Below are positions 55,639 through 63,206 of a stretch of 64,000 nucleotides of DNA, one piece after another. Every line of letters begins with the position of its first letter. The stretch's first letter is position 1. A program made the position numbers and the translations under genes. The notes under the pieces were generated by a model. The model was not told the origin of the DNA and ran no database searches. It saw nothing but the letters and a program-made list of their open reading frames with translations. Origin of the DNA: an uncultured Acetatifactor sp. (GTDB taxonomy: Bacteria > Bacillota > Clostridia > Lachnospirales > Lachnospiraceae); assembly GCA_934402375.1 (NCBI GenBank), contig CAKRUB010000002.1, forward strand, positions 186,001 to 250,000, read 5' to 3'.

Positions 55639-56568
55639 ATGAAGCTGTTGAGCGTTATCGTTCCCTGCTATAATGAGGAGGAGAGCGTAGAACTTTTTTA
55701 TGAAGAATTGACAAAGAATGATGCTTTTTTTGCGCAGAAGAATATGGAGCTTGAGATTTTCTATATCGATGATGGGTCTGTTGACAGAACCGTGGAGGAA
55801 GTCAGGAAGCTCCGCGACAGGGACGAGCGTGTTCATCTGGTCTCTTTTTCCAGAAATTTTGGAAAAGAAGCCGCGATGTTTGCAGGAATGGAGCATTCAA
55901 GGGGCGATTATGTTGTAATCATGGATGCCGATCTTCAGGATCCGCCTTCTTTGCTGCCGGAGATGTTCAAAGGGATTGAGGAAGGCTATGACTCCGTTGC
56001 GACCAGACGTGTCAGCCGCAAGGGAGAGCCGCCGGTGAGAAGCTTTTTTGCAAGGATGTTTTACCGCTTGATGAAGAAAATATCCAGGACGGAGATCATG
56101 GACGGAGCGAGGGATTACCGGCTGATGACCAGACAGATGGTGAACGCAATCCTTTCCATGAAGGAATATAACCGTTTTACCAAGGGCATTTTCGGCTGGG
56201 TCGGATTTAAGACGAAGTGGCTGGAATATGAGAATGTGGAACGAGCCAAGGGCGAGACAAAGTGGAATTTCTGGAAGCTCTTTGTGTATTCTCTCGACGG
56301 CATCACCGCCTTTTCGACGGTACCGCTGATGATTGCCTCTGTGGCAGGAGTGCTGTTCTGTCTTCTTGCATTCGTAATGATTATATTTATTATTGTGCGG
56401 AAGCTGGTGTTCGGAGACCCGGTGTCGGGCTGGCCTTCGCTGGTGTGTATCATGCTTTTCTTAAGCGGGGTACAGTTTTTCTGTACCGGAATTCTCGGAC
56501 AGTATCTTGCCAAGACCTATATGGAGGTCAAAAGACGCCCGATTTATCTGGTAAAGGAGGAACTATAA
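55639..56568 (+). CDS. GT2 glycosyltransferase with C-terminal membrane helices (GtrB/DPM-like)
   Basis: The 309-residue protein has a GT-A domain with LSVIVPCYNEEESVELF, the metal-binding VVIMDADLQDPP (DxD) and two C-terminal helices (VAGVLFCLLAFVMIIFIIV; LVCIMLFLSGVQFFC). These enzymes make polyprenyl-phosphate sugars used by GT-C transferases such as those at 35119 and 36594 (inferred link). The ATG overlaps the stop of a five-codon frame (ATG 55628, TGA 55640) that carries the better-placed GGCGGAAAG ribosome site. Confidence 0.88.
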   Translation: MKLLSVIVPCYNEEESVELFYEELTKNDAFFAQKNMELEIFYIDDGSVDRTVEEVRKLRDRDERVHLVSFSRNFGKEAAMFAGMEHSRGDYVVIMDADLQDPPSLLPEMFKGIEEGYDSVATRRVSRKGEPPVRSFFARMFYRLMKKISRTEIMDGARDYRLMTRQMVNAILSMKEYNRFTKGIFGWVGFKTKWLEYENVERAKGETKWNFWKLFVYSLDGITAFSTVPLMIASVAGVLFCLLAFVMIIFIIVRKLVFGDPVSGWPSLVCIMLFLSGVQFFCTGILGQYLAKTYMEVKRRPIYLVKEEL

Positions 56569-56601
56569 AATTTCTTAACACTTTCTTAGCGGGCAAAAGT
56601 A

Positions 56602-56630
56602 TTCACAATCTTGACCATATATGATAATAT
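56602..56630 (+). promoter_or_regulatory. Promoter of the Spo0A C-terminal domain gene
   Basis: TTCACA (56602-56607) and TAATAT (56625-56630) are 17 bases apart. ATCGACA at about 56661-56667 differs by one base from the inverse 0A box TTCGACA and lies in the leader; self-control is possible but unproven. Confidence 0.65.
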
Positions 56631-56685
56631 ATGACTGTTCATCGAAGAGAAAGAGTATGAATCGACATAAGGAAGGGGAATTCAA

Positions 56686-57063
56686 GTGGAGATTGATGCT
56701 GTAAAGGATTGTGAGCTGGAAAGATACATAACAGATATCATGTTGGATGTTGGGGTACCGGCGCATCTCAAGGGGTATCATTATCTGAGAGATGCAATTT
56801 TGCTGTCAGGAAGGGATATGGAGGTCGTAAGCAGTGTGACCAAGCTTCTGTATCCAACGGTAGCGAAGAGATTTAAGACAACGAATCAAAAGGTAGAGAG
56901 AGCGATAAGGAACGCGATCGAAGTGTCCTGGGAGAGAGGTAATACAGAGACCTTTGAGAAAATGTTCGGCTATTCCGCGCAAGAGGGAAGAACAAGGCCG
57001 ACTAACAGCGAGTACATTGCCCGTATTGCCGATATGATCCGCCTGGACATCAAGGCAATGTAA
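56686..57063 (+). CDS. Stand-alone Spo0A C-terminal DNA-binding domain protein
   Basis: This 125-residue protein matches Spo0A's effector domain end to end: ITDIMLDVGVPAHLKGYHYLRDAI, then VTKLLYPTVAKRFKTTNQKVERAIRNAIEVSWERGN (recognition helix region, in part TTNQKVERAIRNAIE). Full-length Spo0A (~260 residues) has an N-terminal receiver domain that is missing. A clean GTG 56686 behind AAGGAAGGGG, its own promoter and a strong terminator show it is a designed gene rather than a fragment. It likely binds 0A boxes independently of phosphorylation. Confidence 0.87.
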   Translation: MEIDAVKDCELERYITDIMLDVGVPAHLKGYHYLRDAILLSGRDMEVVSSVTKLLYPTVAKRFKTTNQKVERAIRNAIEVSWERGNTETFEKMFGYSAQEGRTRPTNSEYIARIADMIRLDIKAM

Positions 57064-57093
57064 CTGTAAACCAAACTCTTTCACGAGAACATA

Positions 57094-57131
57094 GAAGCAG
57101 TCGGCCGCATAGCGCGGTCGGCTGCTTTTGC
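57094..57131 (+). terminator. Terminator after the Spo0A-like gene
   Basis: AGCAGTCGGCCGC pairs with GCGGTCGGCTGCT around ATAGC, then TTTTG. Confidence 0.88.
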
Positions 57132-57160
57132 TTGTGTGGGCATCCTAAGTGTGTTAAAAT
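57132..57160 (+). promoter_or_regulatory. Promoter of the exopolysaccharide operon
   Basis: TTGTGT (57132-57137) and TAAAAT (57155-57160) are 17 bases apart, 28 bases before the first ATG. Confidence 0.6.
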
Positions 57161-57188
57161 AGACTCATGTAATTTTATGAGGTGAAGC

Positions 57189-58091
57189 ATGAGAAGGAAG
57201 TTTTCTCTTACAGATTTTGTGGTATTTCTATTGATTGCCCTAATCGGGGCGGCGGAGGGGGCTCATCTGTACGCTGTCCTGCTGCATCGGGCGTTTTCCC
57301 AGTGTGTTCCGGTGTTCATTGCTGCGGCTGCGACATTCATGGCGCTGCTTTGCGGCTACTTTTTCTGGTGTAGGAAAAGAGGAGAAGCAGCGTCGAAGGA
57401 CGGCAGGGAAAAGCTTTCGCGGAAGGAAAAGATTTTTCTTGCGTTGTTTGCCGTTCTTGCTCTGTCCCAGATGCTGTTTGCCGCAACGGGGACATGGGTA
57501 TATCTGCGGGGAGATATGACGGTAGAGACGGCGGGAAGCTTTTTGGAGACAGATGCCGTCTATAGCGTGAATCCTATGACAGGAGCTGCGTATCAGGGCG
57601 GAATTCCGATGCGGCTTAAGGTACTGTGTCTGCCGACTCTTTATGGCATACTCAGCAGAATAACAGGCATTTGCCCGGAATATCTGGTGTGGCAGATCAT
57701 TCCCGTATTTACGTTGATTTTTTCCTATGCCGCCTACAGCAGTCTGGCGGTGAGCCTGTTCCCGGAGGAGAGAGAAAAGAGGCTGATGTTTCTTGTAATC
57801 GTGGCGATTCTGATCTGGATCGGGAGCTATCGGTACGGCATGGATGGCTTTGGAATTTTGTACTCCGGATGGAGGGGAGTAACCCTCCGCAACATGATAT
57901 TGATTCCCTATGCCCTGTCGCTTTGTCTGAGAAGACAGTATGTTTTGGCACTGGCATGTCTGGTGGCGGAGGTATGTATTGTCTGGACACTGTACGGCTT
58001 AGGGGCATGTCTGGTGGTGACAGCCGGTATGGCGCTGACAAATATCCTGTGCCGACGCTTTGAAGCGGGAAGGGAGGGGGAAAATGACTGA
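57189..58091 (+). CDS. Polytopic membrane protein of the polysaccharide operon
   Basis: The 300-residue protein has about eight membrane segments. Its outside loops include DMTVETAGSFLETDAVYSVNPMTG, which could be a substrate loop. The stop overlaps the next membrane gene (ATGA), and the two together have the size of one GT-C or Wzy-type protein. It may be one half of a split enzyme. I cannot name the family (DUF6077-like is possible). Confidence 0.65.
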   Translation: MRRKFSLTDFVVFLLIALIGAAEGAHLYAVLLHRAFSQCVPVFIAAAATFMALLCGYFFWCRKRGEAASKDGREKLSRKEKIFLALFAVLALSQMLFAATGTWVYLRGDMTVETAGSFLETDAVYSVNPMTGAAYQGGIPMRLKVLCLPTLYGILSRITGICPEYLVWQIIPVFTLIFSYAAYSSLAVSLFPEEREKRLMFLVIVAILIWIGSYRYGMDGFGILYSGWRGVTLRNMILIPYALSLCLRRQYVLALACLVAEVCIVWTLYGLGACLVVTAGMALTNILCRRFEAGREGEND

Positions 58092-58908
58092 ACTTCTGGC
58101 AAATGCGTGGCAGGGCTGGATAAATTTTAATTCTGCGGGAAAACTGTCAGCTGCCCTTTTGATTTCGCTTGTGCTTTTGTGGGTATACTCCAAGAGAGTA
58201 CCGCAGAAAACGTTTCTGGTGTATACGTCTGTGGTGACGGCAGCGTGTATCATACCGCTGACGGCTGCGGCACTGATGCTGTACCAGACGAAATTTTATG
58301 ATTATGAGTGGATATGGAGCATTGTACCCCTGACTGCCATGATCGCCATGGCTCTGACAATGTTTCTGACGGAATATCTGCGCGGAATATCAAAGGGAGA
58401 CAGGAGAACGGAGATAGCAGTTTTTCTGCTGGTTTTGGCAGGACTTCTGTTCTGCGGAGACATGGGTGTGAAGGCATGGAACGGTGCGGGCGAGAAAAGA
58501 GAGAGGCAGGAGGCTGCGCAGGTACTGGCTGTTGCGAAGGAGCGCATGGCGGAAAGGCATATCCTTCTCTGGGCGCCGGAAGAGATCATGGGCTATGCAA
58601 GGCAGACAGATGCATCCGTTGAATTGATTTATGGCAGGAATATGTGGGATGAGGCGCTGAATGCCTATGCCTATGATATATATCCGGATGAGATCCATGA
58701 CCTCTATCTGTGGATGGAGGCAGACCCGGAGGAGCTGTCAGAAGCGGATGTATTCTGTGCGGAGGCGGCATTGCGCGCAGGGGTGAACTGTGTGCTGATA
58801 CCGGCGGACAAGCCGGAAAAAACGGTCGGTTATCTTGAGAGATTATTCAGAGCCGAAGCGGAAAGGGTTGGAGAGTACTATCTCCTTGCGGTTACAAGAA
58901 CGGAGTAG
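58084..58908 (+). CDS. Membrane protein with C-terminal soluble domain
   Basis: The 274-residue protein has four membrane segments (to about 140) and a soluble C-terminal part (LAVAKERMAERHILLWAPEEIMGYAR...) of mixed alpha-beta look. It overlaps the preceding membrane gene by eight bases, with GGGAGGGGG as ribosome site. The soluble part resembles the outside domains that follow the helices in GT-C enzymes. It is followed after 24 bases by the GT2 gene. Confidence 0.6.
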   Translation: MTELLANAWQGWINFNSAGKLSAALLISLVLLWVYSKRVPQKTFLVYTSVVTAACIIPLTAAALMLYQTKFYDYEWIWSIVPLTAMIAMALTMFLTEYLRGISKGDRRTEIAVFLLVLAGLLFCGDMGVKAWNGAGEKRERQEAAQVLAVAKERMAERHILLWAPEEIMGYARQTDASVELIYGRNMWDEALNAYAYDIYPDEIHDLYLWMEADPEELSEADVFCAEAALRAGVNCVLIPADKPEKTVGYLERLFRAEAERVGEYYLLAVTRTE

Positions 58909-58932
58909 ACCGTGAATGCGGAGGAAAACGAT

Positions 58933-59691
58933 TTGAACGAACTTGTCAGTATCATTGTTCCGGTGTACAATGCCCGGAAATTTATCAGGGAGACGCTGGA
59001 CTGCGTGATGGCGCAGACCTACACGGCGTGGGAGTTGCTGCTGATAGAGGATGTAAGCACAGACGATACGGTGGCAGTCATCGAAGAATATATCAGGAAA
59101 AAAAAGGAACAGCGGATCAGAATGATCAGACAGCCTGAAAACATGGGGGCTGCAAGGGCGCGCAACCGCGGGCTGGAGGAGGCGAAGGGCAGATACATTG
59201 CATATCTGGATGCAGATGATCTGTGGGAGCCGGAAAAATTACAGCACCAGCTGTTATTTATGAAGAGAAACGAGGTGGCGTTCTGTTTTACCGGGTATGA
59301 ATTTGCGGATGAGTGCGGCAACGGAACGGGGAAGATTGTCCATGTGCCGGAGACATTGAATTACCGGCAGGCGCTTGGCAATACGACCATATTTACTACG
59401 ACAGTCATGTTTGATACGGAGAGGATTCCGAAGGAAATGCTCGAAATGCCGGTTATGAAGAGCGAGGATACGGCACTGTGGTGGAAGATTCTGAGAAATG
59501 GATATACGGCATACGGACTTGACGAGAATCTTGTCAGATACCGCCGTCCGGGCAAATCCTTGTCTTCTAACAAGCTGGAGGCGATAAGGAGGATCTGGAA
59601 TCTCTACAGAAAGGCGGAGGGCATGAGCATCCCGGCGAGCGCTTGGCATTTTTGCTTCTGGGCGCTGCGTGCCGTGAAGAGAAGGGTATAG
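58933..59691 (+). CDS. GT2 glycosyltransferase
   Basis: The 252-residue GT-A enzyme has VSIIVPVYNARKFIRETLDCV, MGAARARNRGLEEAKGRYIAYLDADDLWEPEK (DxDD, in part YIAYLDADDLW) and KSEDTALWWKIL. It adds one sugar to the repeat unit. TTG 58933 has GGAGG eight bases upstream and is preferred to the GTG at 58912. No membrane segment. Family certain, sugar unknown. Confidence 0.85.
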   Translation: MNELVSIIVPVYNARKFIRETLDCVMAQTYTAWELLLIEDVSTDDTVAVIEEYIRKKKEQRIRMIRQPENMGAARARNRGLEEAKGRYIAYLDADDLWEPEKLQHQLLFMKRNEVAFCFTGYEFADECGNGTGKIVHVPETLNYRQALGNTTIFTTTVMFDTERIPKEMLEMPVMKSEDTALWWKILRNGYTAYGLDENLVRYRRPGKSLSSNKLEAIRRIWNLYRKAEGMSIPASAWHFCFWALRAVKRRV

Positions 59692-59759
59692 TCTGTACGC
59701 GGACTGAAAAATATGATACACTTGCAATATGTCATGTCGAGAATCGGAGGATTCATGTT

Positions 59760-61220
59760 TTGAGAGCGATTACCAATGAAAAGAAAATAAAAAAGCTGGA
59801 AACCTTCAAGCGCTTGATCAACCTCGGATTGGTGGGGATATGTCTCGGGCTGGAGGTGGCGGTGTTCTGGTATCACTGGTGGTACTATTTCCGCCTGTGT
59901 CTGGTAGAAGATCTGCGCAACCTCTGGTCGAGGGCGACCCTTGCGGAGATAGCTCTGTATGCGGTAGTTCTGCTGTTTTTGTCTGCCACCTACGGCGGTG
60001 TGCGCTTAGGCTACCAGAAAAATGCCGAAATTGTTTTTTCGCAGGTCTTTTCGACACTGCTGGCAAACATAATCATTTACGTTCAGCTTTCCATCATGGC
60101 GAGGGAACTCTTCGTGCTGGACATTTTTGTGTTGATGATGGTTGAACAGATCGTGCTGGTCCTGGTGTATGTAAATATTGCGAACAGAATATACAGGCAT
60201 ATCTTTCCGCCGAGGAAGCTCCTGCTGATCCATGGGAACCGACCGACCGAGGAGCTGTGCAGCAAGTTTGAAAGCAGAAAGGACAAGTATGTCATCACAA
60301 AAAGGCTTCATGTGAAAGAGGGCACGCAGAAGCTTTGCAGGGAGATCATGCAGGCATATGAGAGCAATGAGTGCAATGCTGTTGTCCTCGGGGATATATC
60401 CGTGGAGGACAGAGGTCCTCTGCTGAAATTCTGTTACGGACATTCCATCAGAGTGTATCTGATGCCTAAAATTACGGATGTTATTCTTATGGGCGCAGAG
60501 GAACTGCATGTGTTTGACAGTCCCATGCTGCTTGTCAGGGAATACAGCCTGACGATGGAGCAGCGCTTTATAAAGAGAATGATAGACATTGTCTGTTCGC
60601 TGCTGCTGTTGGTGCTGGCGTCACCGATTATGCTGATTACGGCAATCGTTATTAAGCTGTATGACAGAGGACCTGTGCTCTATAAGCAGGTGAGATGTAC
60701 CGTGAATCAGAGGCAGTTCTATATTATGAAATTCCGCAGCATGAGGACAGATGCCGAGAAGGATGGGGTGGCGAGACTGGCGCAGAAAAATGACAGCCGG
60801 ATTACGCCCATCGGAAAGTTTATCAGAAAGTGCAGGATAGATGAGCTGCCGCAGCTGATCAATATTCTGAGAGGAGATATGTCCTTTATCGGACCGCGGC
60901 CGGAGAGACCGGAGATCATAGCACAGTACATCGAGGTAATGCCGGAATTTGCCTACCGTATGAAGGTAAAGGCAGGACTTGCCGGATTTGCCCAGGTATA
61001 CGGTAAATATAACACTACGCCATACGATAAGTTAAAACTTGATTTAACATACATTGAAAATTATTCTGTCTGGCTCGATATTAAGCTGATGATGCTGACA
61101 CTCAAGATTTTATTCTGGCCGGACAGCACGGAAGGCGTGGAGGCGGAACAGATCACCGCATTGAAGAAGGAGAAGCAGGAACGGGAGCAGTCGAAACAGC
61201 GGGAACGGAATGAGAAGTAA
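59760..61220 (+). CDS. Initiating polyprenyl-phosphate sugar transferase
   Basis: The 486-residue protein has an N-terminal membrane/PglD-like part (about five helices, CoA-binding-like middle to about 290) and a C-terminal bacterial sugar-transferase domain: FIKRMIDIVCSLLLLVLASP, LYKQVRCTVNQRQFYIMKFRSM and DELPQLINILRGDMSFIGPRPERPE. It puts the first sugar-phosphate on undecaprenyl phosphate. TTG 59760 after CGGAGG is inferred as start because no ATG lies near the homologous beginning. Confidence 0.88.
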   Translation: MRAITNEKKIKKLETFKRLINLGLVGICLGLEVAVFWYHWWYYFRLCLVEDLRNLWSRATLAEIALYAVVLLFLSATYGGVRLGYQKNAEIVFSQVFSTLLANIIIYVQLSIMARELFVLDIFVLMMVEQIVLVLVYVNIANRIYRHIFPPRKLLLIHGNRPTEELCSKFESRKDKYVITKRLHVKEGTQKLCREIMQAYESNECNAVVLGDISVEDRGPLLKFCYGHSIRVYLMPKITDVILMGAEELHVFDSPMLLVREYSLTMEQRFIKRMIDIVCSLLLLVLASPIMLITAIVIKLYDRGPVLYKQVRCTVNQRQFYIMKFRSMRTDAEKDGVARLAQKNDSRITPIGKFIRKCRIDELPQLINILRGDMSFIGPRPERPEIIAQYIEVMPEFAYRMKVKAGLAGFAQVYGKYNTTPYDKLKLDLTYIENYSVWLDIKLMMLTLKILFWPDSTEGVEAEQITALKKEKQEREQSKQRERNEK

Positions 61221-61233
61221 GGGAGCTGGCATT

Positions 61234-62286
61234 ATGTTGCAGGGATATTACGGAAAAGAACCCTTTGACCTGAGACTGACCGTGCTGCGGATGCTTGGGC
61301 AATGGAAGAAGATCATATTGTGGACGGTGGCGGGGACGCTGCTGCTCGGCGGAGCCTATTGCGTGAAGAGCTTTGTCTTTCGCGGGGAAAGGCAGTACGA
61401 GGCGGTTTCCACCTACCGCGTGGATTACGGTGTGGAGGATATTGACGCTAATCTGGTAATGATCAACAGCTATACATGGAATACCTATGTGCATACCGGG
61501 GAGTTCTTGGATTATGTGAGGAACCGGCTTTCAGGGACCGAGTGGGCGACGCTGGATGCGGAGGAGCTGAGCGCCTGCCTCCGGGGCGATATGGAGTCTG
61601 ACTGGCGAGTGCCGTCAACGATTGTTCTGAGCGCGAATGCGGACATGAGCACAGCGGTCGCAAAGGCGGTGGAAGAAACGATGACGCTGGATTTCCCTGC
61701 AGGGATCAGCGAAGTCAGATCCATTCGCGTACTGGATCATGCGGGAGAGGCGAAAGAGGTGCTGCCGGATATTCGCGTCGGAAGGGCATTTATTCTGGCG
61801 GCGGTGATCTCGCTGTTTTTTTCGGTGGTGATTCTTTTGCTGAAGGAGACAGGTGATGACAATATCTGGCTGCCTGCAACGCTGACGGCGCGGTACGCCT
61901 TGCAGTGCGTGGGAACAGTAAAAAGCGTGGATATTAAAGAGAACATCTGTTATTTATTTTCAGAAAAGAAACAGATTGCGGTCTGCCCCGTGCAGGAGAC
62001 CTGCGATCCAACAGAGGTGATCAGACAGCTGGAGAGTCTTGTCGGTGAGGCGGAGGAGAGGAAATGGTATGCGGTTCCGTCGCCGCTGATCTGCCCGGAG
62101 AGCGCAGAGAAGCTTCGGGAATCGGATTCGGTTTTATTGGTGGTAAAGGCAGGTGCCCATGCGGGGAAGCAGTTGGAATATGTATTGGATTTCCTTGCAC
62201 GGCAGGATTGCAGAGCAACGGCAGCGCTCCTGTGGGATGCGGATGAAAAACTGCTCCGCAGATATTACGCGTTTGCGCGTCGGTAA
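61234..62286 (+). CDS. Wzz-like chain-length protein with degenerate kinase tail
   Basis: The 350-residue protein has two membrane helices (IILWTVAGTLLLGGAYCV near 35 and AFILAAVISLFFSVVILLL near 197) bracketing an outside domain of co-polymerase type. The C-terminal 120 residues have the outline of a BY-kinase (Wzc/CapB) with strands such as DSVLLVVKAGAHAG, but no Walker A GKS/T. It is therefore likely a kinase-dead fusion. ATG 61234 follows AAGGGAGCTGGCATT; 61210 is possible. It follows the sugar transferase by 13 bases. Confidence 0.72.
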   Translation: MLQGYYGKEPFDLRLTVLRMLGQWKKIILWTVAGTLLLGGAYCVKSFVFRGERQYEAVSTYRVDYGVEDIDANLVMINSYTWNTYVHTGEFLDYVRNRLSGTEWATLDAEELSACLRGDMESDWRVPSTIVLSANADMSTAVAKAVEETMTLDFPAGISEVRSIRVLDHAGEAKEVLPDIRVGRAFILAAVISLFFSVVILLLKETGDDNIWLPATLTARYALQCVGTVKSVDIKENICYLFSEKKQIAVCPVQETCDPTEVIRQLESLVGEAEERKWYAVPSPLICPESAEKLRESDSVLLVVKAGAHAGKQLEYVLDFLARQDCRATAALLWDADEKLLRRYYAFARR

Positions 62287-62334
62287 ACAGTTGTGGAGAG
62301 CGCTTAACAGATTTGCGCAGAAATGGATGTAAGG

Positions 62335-63120
62335 ATGAGAGTACAGGTGCTTGCGTCGGTGATGAATCAGACCTTGGAAGAAATCCGTGAGAAGATGCAT
62401 TTGGATTCCGACGCCGTTATTATCAACCAGTGTGACAGACTGGAGATGGAAGAACAGAGAGAAGAAGGCTATAGCATGCGCATGTATTCCTTTCCTGACA
62501 GGGGAATCGGAAGAAGCCGCAACGAGGCTATATTGAGGGCAGATGGGGACATCTGTCTCTTTTCGGATGAAGATATTGTCTATGAGCCGGGATATGCGGA
62601 GGCGATTGCGGACGAATTTGAAAGAAATCCGAAAGCGGATATGATCCTGTTCAACATTGCTATATGTGAAGAACGGCAGACTTACCATATTACAGAACGA
62701 AAACGTGTACACTGGTATAATTGCGGGCGTTATGGGGCGGTGAGCTTTGCTATCCGAAGGGAGAGACTGCTCGCCTCAGGAGTCACATTTTCCCTGCTGT
62801 TCGGCGGCGGAGCCAGATACAGTAACGGTGAGGACAGCCTTTTTTTGCGAGAATTTATGCGGAAGGGCTATCGTGTCTATACGGCACCCGTAACGATCGG
62901 GCGTGAGGAAGAAGGCGAATCCAGCTGGTTTAAGGGTTACGATGAGAAATTCTTCCATGACAGGGGAGTTCTTTACCATTATCTATACGGCTGGCTCGGA
63001 TATGCGATGGCTTTGAGGTTTTTGCTGGCGCATCGGGGGAAAATGTGCAATGAAACCGGTGTGCGGCAGGCATACCGCTGGATGGCGGAGGGAATAAAGG
63101 AAGGGAAGATTGAAAAATAG
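62335..63120 (+). CDS. Glycosyltransferase family 2-like protein
   Basis: The 261-residue protein has GIGRSRNEAILRADGDICLFSDEDIVYEP (DED motif, in part ICLFSDEDIVYEP) and a later FGGGARYSNGEDSLFLREFMRKG. The N-terminal VIVPxYN strand is atypical (RVQVLASVMNQ), suggesting a diverged GT-A fold. ATG 62335 or 62323. It is followed by an inverted repeat. Confidence 0.75.
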   Translation: MRVQVLASVMNQTLEEIREKMHLDSDAVIINQCDRLEMEEQREEGYSMRMYSFPDRGIGRSRNEAILRADGDICLFSDEDIVYEPGYAEAIADEFERNPKADMILFNIAICEERQTYHITERKRVHWYNCGRYGAVSFAIRRERLLASGVTFSLLFGGGARYSNGEDSLFLREFMRKGYRVYTAPVTIGREEEGESSWFKGYDEKFFHDRGVLYHYLYGWLGYAMALRFLLAHRGKMCNETGVRQAYRWMAEGIKEGKIEK

Positions 63121-63134
63121 AATTTTTCAATCAC

Positions 63135-63169
63135 GAGATTTGTGTCTGCGCGCACTTGACACAAACTCG
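63135..63169. repeat. Hairpin-forming inverted repeat before the EpsG-like gene
   Basis: GAGATTTGTGTC pairs with GACACAAACTC with one unpaired base, followed by GCGCAAAGGGCGTGCGC. No T-run; it may be a stability or spacer structure in the operon messenger or a REP-like element. Confidence 0.55.
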
Positions 63170-63206
63170 CCATGCGCAAAGGGCGTGCGCAGAGATGGGG
63201 AAAAAC

